Positions 34,845 through 43,261 of a stretch of 64,000 nt of DNA are shown here, in pieces (the stretch's first letter is position 1; each line of letters opens with the position of its first letter). This DNA comes from DATMAM01 sp035559995. GTDB lineage: Bacteria > Desulfobacterota > Binatia > UBA9968. Below the pieces are notes generated by a model. It did not search any database. It worked only from the letters and a program-made list of their open reading frames with translations, and had not been told where the DNA came from. The DNA lies in contig DATMAM010000065.1 of the NCBI GenBank assembly GCA_035559995.1, positions 1-64,000 of the forward strand, written 5' to 3'. The position numbers and the translations under genes are program-made.

Positions 34845-35891
34845 TTAACGAGTTCGAAAAATCTCCTGGTAGAGCCGGGCGATCTCTCGGTAATCGCGAT
34901 AATTTTCCGGAGTGACTACGACCCGTTCATAATTTTTCCGGGTTAGCCACAGCGGAGATTCGACATCGCTTCGAGCCGGCTCGCGAAGACCGGCCCGAAC
35001 CATCTCCTGCCCTTCTTTGGACAGCGCAAAATCAACGAACAGCCGGGCCGCGTTGGGGTGAGGCGCGCGAGCCGCAATCTGTAGCGGATTGATCTGTATT
35101 ATCAGCGGCTCGAGCGGCAGCAATTCCATAGGTGCCCCTCTTTGCGCCACCCGCGTAATTCCGGACGCATACGCAATAACCAGCGCGTATTCTCCGGCTG
35201 CGGCAAGCTGCACCCGCTCATCATTACCCCTTTTCACGACGGGATTCTGGCCGGCAAGGCGCCTCAGATAATTGACGGCCCTCTCCCTTCCCCATGCCTG
35301 ACTGAGGCCGATCAGAATGGGGTACGCGTCAGCGTCCAGCGAAATTTTTCCGTCTTTCCATCTGGGGTCGAGAAGAGCTTCATAGGATCGCGGCGCCTGC
35401 GCCGGCCTCACCATGCGGGTATTCACGCCTAAAGCATAAGTGTTCGTGTGGTAGGCGATCCAAGCTCCGTCGCGCCCCATCATGGAGTCATCATAAGCTT
35501 TGCTCTCCGCAGACTGATACGGGACGACAAGGTTCTTCTCCAACAGCGGCGCATACATTTCGCCGCTGCCTGAAAGGACATCCCACGCGTGCCTCCCCGC
35601 CAGCGCTTCGGCGAGGACCTTGTTGAGCAGCGGCCCGCGGCCGGCGCGAAACAGTTCGGTTTTGATGAACGGATACTTCTTCTGAAAACGCTCCAATATT
35701 TTTTGGCTGAGGTCGATGTTCGTGGTTGTCCACCACACGAGTCTGCCTTCGGCTGCAGCTCCCTCGATGCGCGCCGAATTGAGCCGCTCTTGGCAGAAAA
35801 GCTCGGCCGCATAGAGCGACAAGAACACTGCCGAAAGCGCGTTGACGACTCGGCGCCCGAAACTGGAGTGGATCAGCTTCCCAGTCCGCAC
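34845..35891 (-). CDS. ABC substrate-binding protein (FbpA/PotD-like)
   Basis: A 348-residue exported binding protein of the same type as those at 14331-15374 and 51698-52768: E-G-R-L-V-W-W-T-T near residue 48, F-Q-K-K-Y-P-F-I, and a late L-F-V-D-F-A-L-S-K-E-G-Q-E-M. A signal-like hydrophobic segment covers about residues 13-31. The start is a GTG whose AGGAG is 13 bases away, so it is uncertain. No permease or ATPase is adjacent; it stands between a molybdenum hydroxylase subunit and a bicupin. Confidence 0.83.
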   Translation of the reverse strand: MRTGKLIHSSFGRRVVNALSAVFLSLYAAELFCQERLNSARIEGAAAEGRLVWWTTTNIDLSQKILERFQKKYPFIKTELFRAGRGPLLNKVLAEALAGRHAWDVLSGSGEMYAPLLEKNLVVPYQSAESKAYDDSMMGRDGAWIAYHTNTYALGVNTRMVRPAQAPRSYEALLDPRWKDGKISLDADAYPILIGLSQAWGRERAVNYLRRLAGQNPVVKRGNDERVQLAAAGEYALVIAYASGITRVAQRGAPMELLPLEPLIIQINPLQIAARAPHPNAARLFVDFALSKEGQEMVRAGLREPARSDVESPLWLTRKNYERVVVTPENYRDYREIARLYQEIFRTR

Positions 35892-35965
35892 GTTATCAGG
35901 GGTTCTCCTAAGAAAGCGGAAAGGTATCAGTTCAACTTTGCGACCCTTTATGCGTCTCTAAAATT

Positions 35966-38263
35966 TCATTCCTGTTCCCGGACGCTGCGTTGCCGCTCCG
36001 TAATTCGTCGATCAAAGATCGAGGCGCACGCGAGACCTTCGCGAATTTTTTCCGCCGTAATCGGCAGCTCTTGAATTCTGACTCCGGTCGCGCGGTAAAC
36101 CGCGTTCGCCACCGCCGGCGCGACGACGCTGATGCCCGCCTCGGCGACGGCTTTGGCGCCGAACGGACCCGGACCGACCTTCGCCCGCACCAGCGAAGTG
36201 GTCAAGGGCGGCAGATCGGCAATGTTCGGCATCTTGTAATCGGCAAGGCTCAGGCTGGTCACGCGCCCCTCGTCGAGACAGAGCTCTTCGGTGAGCGCGT
36301 ATCCCAATCCTTGAACGATTCCTCCCTCGATCTGCCCCTGATGAATCAGCGGGTTGATGACCGTCCCCACGTCGTACACAAAATAAAGCCGCCGCACCGC
36401 GACCGCGCCGGTCTCGCCGTCCACTTCCACGTCCGCGACGATCGCCTGAAAAGAGTAGACGTCCGGCTTGTGCCCCGCATAGCGGCCGACGCCCCGCACC
36501 GGCGCTTCGGAAAGCCGCGCCAACTCTTTCAGTTCCAGGCGCTTCAAGCGGCCGTTCAACCTGCAGCGCACGCCGCCTCCGGCCCAGGAGGTCTGTTCCA
36601 CCGCCACGCCCCAATGCGCGGCCGCAACCGACCTGAGCGCCTCGATGAGCGAGCTTGCGGCCCGAGCGACCGCCTGCCCTTCGATGTGAGTTCCGCGCGC
36701 GCCTTTGATGCCCTGATCATAGGGCGCGCTCGACGTATCCTTGACCTCGAGCGCGACCGCGCGCGGGCTGACTCCGAGAATCTCAGCTGCCACCTGACAG
36801 TGCATCGTGTAGGCGCCGACGCCCTGGTCGCCCACGCCGCTCAGCAGCCGCAGCGTTCCGTCTTTCTCCAGAACGAGCTCGAAACTCGACTCCCCGTGGC
36901 CCACGTGGCGGTCGCCCAGGGCGACGCCGCGCCCGAACAGGCGCCTCCCCTTGGCCTGCGCCCGGCTATTTCTCCATTGAGAGATTCTCGCCGCCTCCTT
37001 TAGGACCTCGACGCAGCGCGGATCGGTGAGCGGCTCGCCGGTCGCTCGGGTGTCGCCTTTCCTCAAGGCGTTGCGCAGGCGAAACTCGATCGGGTCGATA
37101 CCCATCTGTTCCGCGATCATGTCCATGTGGCTCTCGACGGCGAACAAAGTCTGGACCTCTCCCGGAGCGCGAAAGTAACCGCACGGCACCTGATTGGTAT
37201 AAACGCAGTAACCTTCCAGACGGGTGTGAGGAACGCTGTAGGACCCGGCGACCATATAGGCGCCGCTCATCGAGCCCTGGGGATTGGGTTTATAGGCGCC
37301 ATAGGCGCCGCCGTTATAGAAGGTTTTGCCTTCCCACGCCCACAGCCTCCCGTCCTTCTTGACTCCGGTGCGCAGAAACACCACGGCCGGATGGCGCGGC
37401 GAGGAAGCCATCAGCTCTTCGCTGTAGGTTTTGACGAAGCGCACGGGCTTTCCCGTCGCTTTCGAGAGGTAGTAGGCGGCGGGAACGAGCGAAAGAAAAT
37501 CCTTCGCTCCGAACGAGCCGCCCATGTTGCTGGGATAGATAACGATCTTCTCTTGCGGCTCTTCCAGATATTCGGCGAGGGCCTTACGCAACTTGAAGAC
37601 GGACTGGTTGGCGGCCCAGACTGCGATCCGCCCTTCGCCGTCGACTTCCACGGTGCACGCGTACGGTTCGATGTAGCCCTGATGAACGAGCTGGGTGCGA
37701 AAGCTGTTTGCGAAAATATGGTCCGCCTCGGCGAAGCCCTTCTCGATGTCTCCCTTGCCGCCTCTCACCAAGGTCTGCACGTTCTTGAGCTCGCGCGCCA
37801 TTGTCGGCGGCCCTCTGTAGCTCGGGTAATCCGGATGAAGCAGCGGCGCCTCCGCTTTCATCGCTTCGAGCGGATCAAAGACGGCGGGCAACTCTTCATA
37901 GTCGACCGCGATCAGCGCGACGGCCTCTTCGGCGATGTCCGGGTCGGTAGCCGCGACGGCAGCGACGTCCTCGCCGATGTAGCGCACGCGATCGCGCGCG
38001 AGCACGGGCATGTCGCGCAGAGTCGCGCCCACGAGCCGGGGGCTCACGTCGCGCGCGGTAATAATCGCTTTAACGCCGACCACGCTTTGCGCTTTGCTCG
38101 TGTCGATGTGGACGATGCGCGCGTGAGGGAGCGGGCTTCTCAGCACCTTGCCGTAAAGCGCGCCGGGCCGAAGCGTGTCGGCGGCGTAGCGCCAACCGCC
38201 GGTCACCTTGGCAGCGCCTTCAATGCGGGCCACGGGTTGGCCGATGACTTTGCTAGTTTTCAC
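35966..38263 (-). CDS. Xanthine dehydrogenase-family molybdopterin-binding subunit
   Basis: A 765-residue molybdenum hydroxylase large subunit, alignable end to end with 20682-22955 (identical blocks such as S-P-L-P-H-A-R-I and V-H-Q-G-Y-I-E-P-Y-A-C). G-G-S-F-G-A-K near residue 260 and A-V-A-E-A-G-I near residue 720 place the Moco and catalytic Glu segments. Its FAD and iron-sulfur partners are not in the window, so it must use subunits encoded elsewhere or act differently. It lies between UbiD (4) and a binding protein on the same strand. Confidence 0.88.
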   Translation of the reverse strand: MKTSKVIGQPVARIEGAAKVTGGWRYAADTLRPGALYGKVLRSPLPHARIVHIDTSKAQSVVGVKAIITARDVSPRLVGATLRDMPVLARDRVRYIGEDVAAVAATDPDIAEEAVALIAVDYEELPAVFDPLEAMKAEAPLLHPDYPSYRGPPTMARELKNVQTLVRGGKGDIEKGFAEADHIFANSFRTQLVHQGYIEPYACTVEVDGEGRIAVWAANQSVFKLRKALAEYLEEPQEKIVIYPSNMGGSFGAKDFLSLVPAAYYLSKATGKPVRFVKTYSEELMASSPRHPAVVFLRTGVKKDGRLWAWEGKTFYNGGAYGAYKPNPQGSMSGAYMVAGSYSVPHTRLEGYCVYTNQVPCGYFRAPGEVQTLFAVESHMDMIAEQMGIDPIEFRLRNALRKGDTRATGEPLTDPRCVEVLKEAARISQWRNSRAQAKGRRLFGRGVALGDRHVGHGESSFELVLEKDGTLRLLSGVGDQGVGAYTMHCQVAAEILGVSPRAVALEVKDTSSAPYDQGIKGARGTHIEGQAVARAASSLIEALRSVAAAHWGVAVEQTSWAGGGVRCRLNGRLKRLELKELARLSEAPVRGVGRYAGHKPDVYSFQAIVADVEVDGETGAVAVRRLYFVYDVGTVINPLIHQGQIEGGIVQGLGYALTEELCLDEGRVTSLSLADYKMPNIADLPPLTTSLVRAKVGPGPFGAKAVAEAGISVVAPAVANAVYRATGVRIQELPITAEKIREGLACASIFDRRITERQRSVREQE

Positions 38264-38280
38264 CTGCGTCGACCGTGGTT

Positions 38281-38372
38281 GGGTTCAAGCCGTTCAAATC
38301 GTTTAAGGAGTTCAAATCTTCAAAAAATCTGCTGATTGAACCCATTGAACGTCTCTTGAGCCTTTTGAACGC
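38281..38372. repeat. TTCAA-rich degenerate array with dyad symmetry
   Basis: GTTCAA, GTTCAA, GTTTAA and GTTCAA recur about every 10 bases in the left half; the right half carries the complement TTGAAC, TTGAAC, TTGAGC and TTGAAC with similar spacing. A short AT-rich centre (around 38318-38335) separates the halves, so the array could form an imperfect cruciform or RNA hairpin of about 38 bases per arm. It lies between the UbiD (4) stop and the molybdenum hydroxylase start. Confidence 0.6.
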
Positions 38373-38384
38373 AATGTCCTTCAT

Positions 38385-39764
38385 CTACTCCAGCCCCAAT
38401 TCGGCCCAGCGGCTCATCACCTTCGCCGCCAGCTCGCGGCTGACCCGGTTGATCTCGGGAAACTCCACTCCCTTGAACTTCGAGGTCGCGTCGATCGCGA
38501 TCCGCGAGGTAAAACCGTGCTTCACCAGCGGCTGGTGGCCGCCGTGCTGCCGCGGCGGCGTGATCCAGACGTCGCGGTGCGGCTCGCTGCGAGAGTAAAT
38601 GCGCCACCAGATATCGTTCCAGTCGTCGAGATCGGCGTCCGCGTCGACGACGATGATCCAGTTGGGACCCATGGCGTTTACGCCCCAGATCGTTTCCACG
38701 ATTTGCATCACCTGCCCGGGCTCCTTGATGTCCGCCGCCACAACACAAATCTCCCGCCCGCAGCCCGGATCGGGAAAGCGCACATCCACGACACCGGGTG
38801 TTCCCAGAGTCTTGAGCTTTCCCCACAAAACAGCCGAGCGCGTAATCCTCTTGCCCCCGTCCTCCATGTAGTTGCAGAAGAGGCCCTGGTGAATGGGATT
38901 TTTTCTGTGCGAAACGCATTTGACCTTGAAGACGAGCCCCTCCTTTTCGATACCGTAGAACCCGTGCGACTCCCCGTGGGGCCCTTCGGTGACGCGAACC
39001 TTCGGCAGCACTTCCCCTTCGAGGATAATCTCCGCGTGCGCCGGCACCAGCATGTCGATCGTCTCGCACTTTGTCACTTCCACGGGCTGGCCTCGCAGCC
39101 CGCCAACGAACGCGTACTCGTGATGCCGCGCCAGGCCGGAGCTGATCGGGCTCATCGCCGCAATGCAGAGCAGGGGCTCCATCCCGATCGCGACCGCCAT
39201 CGGCATCGGCTCGTTTAGCGCTTCGTACTGGCGGTAGTGGGCAAGCCCGTCCCGATGCATCGACATCCAGAGGGTGCTTTTGTCCTTGATCACGAGCCGG
39301 TACATCCCCATGTTCTGGTCGCCCGTGGTCCGGTCGCGCGTGATGCAGCCGTGGAAGGTGCCGAGATAGGGTCCGGCGTCCTTCTCGTGCCAGACCGGCG
39401 TCGGGAACTTGTAGAGATCGACCGCCCCGCCTGTGAAGATCTCTTCCTTGCAAGGGGCGTCGTTGATCTCCGCCGGCGAAAGCGGATTTCTAAAGCCCGA
39501 GAGAAACTTTTCGAACATCGCGTGCATGTCGCCTTCGATCCCGAAGGCGATCGCGACTTTGCGGTCCGTCGACAAGACATTGGTGACCAGAGGCGTGCGG
39601 TAGCCCTTGACGTTTTCAAAGAACAGCGCCGGGCCTTTTCGCAGCAGCGACAGGTGAGCGATCGCTCCAAGCTCGTGCACCGGGTCGACCTCGGCGCCGA
39701 TACGCTTTAATTCGCCTGCTTGCTCGAGAGCGCCCAAAAAATCTCGCAGCGAGTCGAACGGCAT
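38385..39764 (-). CDS. UbiD family decarboxylase (4)
   Basis: A 459-residue UbiD-family protein, more distant from the other three. Q-N-M-G-M-Y-R, I-I-L-E-G and E-G-P-H-G-E (near residue 261) keep the metal ligands and acids. The active-site region has H-Q-G-L-F-C-N-Y-M-E-D instead of G-R-P-P-H-D, so a different substrate is expected. The ATG at 39764 with AAGGAG upstream is preferred over the open frame to 39827. It follows the NMT1-like binding protein by 40 bases. Confidence 0.9.
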   Translation of the reverse strand: MPFDSLRDFLGALEQAGELKRIGAEVDPVHELGAIAHLSLLRKGPALFFENVKGYRTPLVTNVLSTDRKVAIAFGIEGDMHAMFEKFLSGFRNPLSPAEINDAPCKEEIFTGGAVDLYKFPTPVWHEKDAGPYLGTFHGCITRDRTTGDQNMGMYRLVIKDKSTLWMSMHRDGLAHYRQYEALNEPMPMAVAIGMEPLLCIAAMSPISSGLARHHEYAFVGGLRGQPVEVTKCETIDMLVPAHAEIILEGEVLPKVRVTEGPHGESHGFYGIEKEGLVFKVKCVSHRKNPIHQGLFCNYMEDGGKRITRSAVLWGKLKTLGTPGVVDVRFPDPGCGREICVVAADIKEPGQVMQIVETIWGVNAMGPNWIIVVDADADLDDWNDIWWRIYSRSEPHRDVWITPPRQHGGHQPLVKHGFTSRIAIDATSKFKGVEFPEINRVSRELAAKVMSRWAELGLE

Positions 39765-39804
39765 GCCGCACTCCTTTCCGTTGCGCGATCCGCGGGGGCG
39801 CCGA

Positions 39805-40800
39805 TCACCGGTAGAGTCGCTCCGCAAACCCCGAGCCCGCCACCTCTCTCACGATCCGCCCGTCGATAAAAGAGGCGGGATCGGCTCCTTTCGCCTTCGG
39901 GTTTGTGAGCGCGATCTCCTCGAGGACCAGCTTCAAGTCTTCGGGATAAACCTCCGGAACCTTCGGGAACAATTTATACACGTGCAGGTCGTAGCCGGGC
40001 TTGAGGATGTCGAGATCGTCGATGCGGGTGTAGCGCCTCAAGATCTCCATGCCCTCCGCCGGGCGATTTCGGAGAAAGTGAATCGCCTCAATGAGAGCTT
40101 TCACAAACCGAGCCATCGCGCCGTGATTTTCGAAAAGAAAGCTCCGCTTGGCGACCAAGGCGGCGAGCGCGTACCTGGCCCCCATCGCGGAGAGATCCGC
40201 CAGCTCGCGCATGCCGCGCTTTTTGGCGAGGAAAGTCTGCGGCACGCCGATCGTGCCGGCTTCAATGTTGCCCGTCGCGAGCGCCACGACGATGTCGGGC
40301 ATCGCGCCGATCTGGATAAACGAAACGTCCTTTCCCGGCTCGAGACCGTTGCGCTTGAGATAGTGCCGCGCGGCAAAATCGAGCGTGCCTCCGAAACGGG
40401 TTACCCCCATGCGCTTCCCCTTGAGTTGCGAGACTTCGGCGATCGCGGGGACCGTGTACACGGAAAACACAAAAGTCTGGATCAGGTTGGCGAAGAGCGC
40501 CAAGTCGGTATACCCCTGCAGCTGCGCGGCGACGCCGCCCGTGCCGCCGCCGGAGAGGATATCGACGTGCCCGGCGAACAGAGCCGCGAGCCCCCGCGTC
40601 GAGGACCCGACCGCTACGATCTCGATCGGGAGATCGTGCTTTCTGAAGATTCCCGCCTCTTGAGCCGCCCATAGCGGCAGGAAGGCGGCGGCGGGCGCCG
40701 GGTAAGCCACGCGCAACGGCCGCTCGGCCGGATGAGATGCCGCGGCGCGGCAAAAAATGAAAACGAAGATCGCGGTTGCGGCGGCTGCCGCACGCCGCAA
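39805..40800 (-). CDS. ABC substrate-binding protein (NMT1/SsuA-like)
   Basis: A roughly 331-residue exported binding protein, paralogue of 32755-33792 (A-Y-P-A-P, F-L-P-L-W-A-A-Q-E-A-G-I-F, G-G-G-T-G-G, G-V-T-R-F-G-G-T). The frame is open to 41160 but the upstream part is not protein-like; I place the start at a TTG (40800) with AGAGGGTGG before it, giving a signal peptide with a hydrophobic core (A-T-A-I-F-V-F-I-F) and A-A-A-S cleavage. No permease adjacent. It opens the block that continues with UbiD (4). Confidence 0.85.
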   Translation of the reverse strand: MRRAAAAATAIFVFIFCRAAASHPAERPLRVAYPAPAAAFLPLWAAQEAGIFRKHDLPIEIVAVGSSTRGLAALFAGHVDILSGGGTGGVAAQLQGYTDLALFANLIQTFVFSVYTVPAIAEVSQLKGKRMGVTRFGGTLDFAARHYLKRNGLEPGKDVSFIQIGAMPDIVVALATGNIEAGTIGVPQTFLAKKRGMRELADLSAMGARYALAALVAKRSFLFENHGAMARFVKALIEAIHFLRNRPAEGMEILRRYTRIDDLDILKPGYDLHVYKLFPKVPEVYPEDLKLVLEEIALTNPKAKGADPASFIDGRIVREVAGSGFAERLYR

Positions 40801-41063
40801 GTTCCACCCTCTGTTCCCGGCGGCACCGGCCGTGTCGCGATAGAAAGCCGCCGCGCCTGTGCGCGCTAGCGCCGAGCGAGGCAACGGGCGGTTGCGGCGG
40901 CATTCAAACGCACGATTTCCCGGTACCGCCGCGAAACGGCAATTCCACCGCGCGCTCGCGCCCGCGGGGCGCGCCTGCCCCGGACCGGTCGCGGGCTCGA
41001 TGGAGAGGGCCTTCAACGGAGCACGGAGCGCGGCGGCAATGTTCCAAGCACCGATCGTTCTTG

Positions 41064-42170
41064 TCATTTCAGCGCGCTCACCGCTTCGGCGACAAAACGC
41101 GGCTCGATAAATTTTTTGAGATCCACGGGGCGCCCCTTCACGTCCGCGAGGCTCTCCCACGCGTTTTGAATGCCCTCAAGATCCGGCGTGGGCTCCGACC
41201 TCAGAAATTTGCTCGTTTCCGCGTAGATGTTGTCGATGTCCGCTTCGGCGACTCTGTAATTTCTCCTCAGGTAGGCCTTGGCCAACTCCGGGCGTGTCTT
41301 CCAGTGCTTGATTCCGTCGAGGAATCCCACGGTGATGCGCCTCAGTACTTCCGGCCTCTCTTTGATCAACTGATCATGCGCCACCATGATTTGGCTGGCG
41401 AATTTCGTCTTCATCGTCGCGAGATCAAAAATGACATGCAGGCCGCTCTTTCGCGCGACTGGAACAAATGCCGGCGTGACGATCGCCCCATCGACGCCGC
41501 CGCTTGCCAATGCCGCGGCGCGTGCGGCCGAATTTCCGATCTGAAGAATCTGGACGTCTTTGTCCGGATCCAAACCCCACTGGCGCACGACAAAGCGGGT
41601 CTGAATGTCGGAGAACGCGCCGTAGCGGCTCACCGCAATCTTTTTCCCCTTCATGTCTTTGGGCCCTTTGATCTCCGGCCGCGCGACGAAGAGATGCTGG
41701 AACTGATCGATATTCACCATGATGATTTTCATCGGCGCGCCGGCGGCCATCGCCCGAAGCGCGTCGGTCGCCGTGGTCGTGGCTGCCTGGACCGAACCGG
41801 ACGCGATCGTCTGCGACGTGATCACGCCGCTCGTCACGTAGAGCATCGTGAGATCGAGCCCCTGCTTTTTGAAAAACCCTTCCTCGTAGCTGAACTTGAG
41901 CGCGTCGCTCTGCCCGCCCGAGCCCGTATAAACGAAGTTCAGCGGAATGAGCTGCGCAGAAACGGCGGGCAAGAACGGAAGAAAGAAAAAGCTCGCGACG
42001 AGGCCGAACGAAAAAGGCGCTCCGGCCCGAGGCGAGCGCCTGGCGCCCCGTCCGGCGATCCTTGATCTCGCTCTCTGCCGTTTCCGGAGAGGGAACCGGA
42101 AACCAAAATCGTTCGAGAAAAATCTCAAGACCACAATCGATCTCTCACATCTCGCGCCTGCCCACGTCAC
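41064..42170 (-). CDS. ABC substrate-binding protein (NMT1-like)
   Basis: A 368-residue exported binding protein. An unusually long basic N-terminus (about 50 residues) precedes a hydrophobic core (F-G-L-V-A-S-F-F-F-L-P-F-L) ending V-S-A-Q; start uncertainty may explain this. The body has L-N-F-V-Y-T-G-S-G-G-Q, E-E-G-F-F-K-K-Q-G-L-D and I-A-V-S-R-Y-G-A. The GTG start shares bases with the stop of the gentisate dioxygenase gene (GTGA), with GGAGG about 8 bases upstream, indicating translational coupling: the ring-cleavage enzyme and an aromatic acid receptor are made together. Confidence 0.85.
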   Translation of the reverse strand: MTWAGARCERSIVVLRFFSNDFGFRFPLRKRQRARSRIAGRGARRSPRAGAPFSFGLVASFFFLPFLPAVSAQLIPLNFVYTGSGGQSDALKFSYEEGFFKKQGLDLTMLYVTSGVITSQTIASGSVQAATTTATDALRAMAAGAPMKIIMVNIDQFQHLFVARPEIKGPKDMKGKKIAVSRYGAFSDIQTRFVVRQWGLDPDKDVQILQIGNSAARAAALASGGVDGAIVTPAFVPVARKSGLHVIFDLATMKTKFASQIMVAHDQLIKERPEVLRRITVGFLDGIKHWKTRPELAKAYLRRNYRVAEADIDNIYAETSKFLRSEPTPDLEGIQNAWESLADVKGRPVDLKKFIEPRFVAEAVSALK

Positions 42171-43222
42171 TTGTCACCCTCCTCTCGATGGATCCCGAGG
42201 CTCTCGAGCAAAGGCTCGTCCGTGTAAGAGAGCAAGATCGCGTCCTCGGTGCGCGACGCGTTCACATGCTCGTGCCAGTGCCATCCGGGAATCGCCAGGA
42301 TGTCGCCCGCGGTCCAGTCAAAACGCTGCCCTTCGACGATCGTCTGGCCCGCGCCGCGAAACGCGTGATAAATCGCCGCCGAGCTGTGCCGGTGCTTTTT
42401 CGTGCGCGTCCCGGCGCGGAGCTTCTGCGCGTAACAACCGATCGTGGGCATGACGGGCCCGCCGGTGTGGGGATTGAAGTACTCGAGACGCAAATCGTCG
42501 TACGGGCTTGCGTCGGACGACGACATTTCGTTGAGCGCCCGGATCGTGTTTCTCCAGGAGTATTTCGTGAGCGGCGAGTAAGCCTTGCGCCATCGGAGGC
42601 CGGCCTGTCTCAGGCCGGGAGCGGGGAAGCGTTTGAGCGAGATTTCATCCGGCTTGTCGATCGGCTGCGACCGCTTTCCGGGATAGAGCTCGAAAAAGAA
42701 AGTGTCCATCGCGTCGATCAGCGGTACGTCGAGCCCGTCGAGCCAGATCATCGGACCGGTGCCTTCATTTTTATGGTCGTGGTAGCTCCACGCGGGCGTC
42801 AGAATCAAATCGCCCGGCTCCATCCAACAGCGCTCCCCGTCCGTGCACGTGTAGGCCCCCTCTCCCTCGATGATGATCCTGAGCGCCGCCGGCGTGTGGT
42901 GATGCGCGACCGCGGTCTCCCCCGGCATGATGAGCTGGATCGCGGCGACCAAATTCGGCGTGGTCGCGAACCGGCCGCTCTCTTCCAGGCCCGGATTGAT
43001 CAGTCCGAGCACGCGCCGCTCGACGTCTTGCGCGCTCACGATCTCGGCAGCGCGCAGCATTCGCTCGCGCAGCTCGGGCCATTTCCAAAGATAGGGCACG
43101 GCCAGCTTGTGCGGCGCGCGACCGCCCTGCAGCCAGAGCGGCCGCAGATGGAGGCGCTTCACCTCGGCGTAAAACGACGCGGCGTCAATCGCGCCTTCGT
43201 TCGATGGAGCCGTCTTGCTCAT
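42167..43222 (-). CDS. Gentisate 1,2-dioxygenase-like bicupin
   Basis: A 351-residue protein with the full gentisate/salicylate/1-hydroxy-2-naphthoate dioxygenase pattern: L-R-P-L-W at the N-terminus, L-I-N-P-G-L-E, V-A-H-H-H-T-P-A-A-L-R (first HxH), Y-T-C-T-D-G-E-R, and S-Y-H-D-H-K-N-E-G (third His), then a second barrel with K-H-R-H-S-S-A. The enzyme opens a hydroxylated aromatic ring with O2 and Fe(II). Other members of that pathway (maleylpyruvate isomerase, fumarylpyruvate hydrolase) are not visible. It sits between a luciferase-like monooxygenase and an NMT1-like binding protein. Confidence 0.88.
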   Translation of the reverse strand: MSKTAPSNEGAIDAASFYAEVKRLHLRPLWLQGGRAPHKLAVPYLWKWPELRERMLRAAEIVSAQDVERRVLGLINPGLEESGRFATTPNLVAAIQLIMPGETAVAHHHTPAALRIIIEGEGAYTCTDGERCWMEPGDLILTPAWSYHDHKNEGTGPMIWLDGLDVPLIDAMDTFFFELYPGKRSQPIDKPDEISLKRFPAPGLRQAGLRWRKAYSPLTKYSWRNTIRALNEMSSSDASPYDDLRLEYFNPHTGGPVMPTIGCYAQKLRAGTRTKKHRHSSAAIYHAFRGAGQTIVEGQRFDWTAGDILAIPGWHWHEHVNASRTEDAILLSYTDEPLLESLGIHREEGDK

Positions 43223-43261
43223 GGCTCGCCTCCTCCGATCAAGTTCTCGGCGCGAGATTCC

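Noticed and set aside
40870..40990. Possible tRNA (translated shadow G-G-I-Q-T-H-D resembles peptides read from tRNA genes)
   Set aside because: The T-arm-like bases do not pair and no acceptor stem or anticodon arm can be folded.
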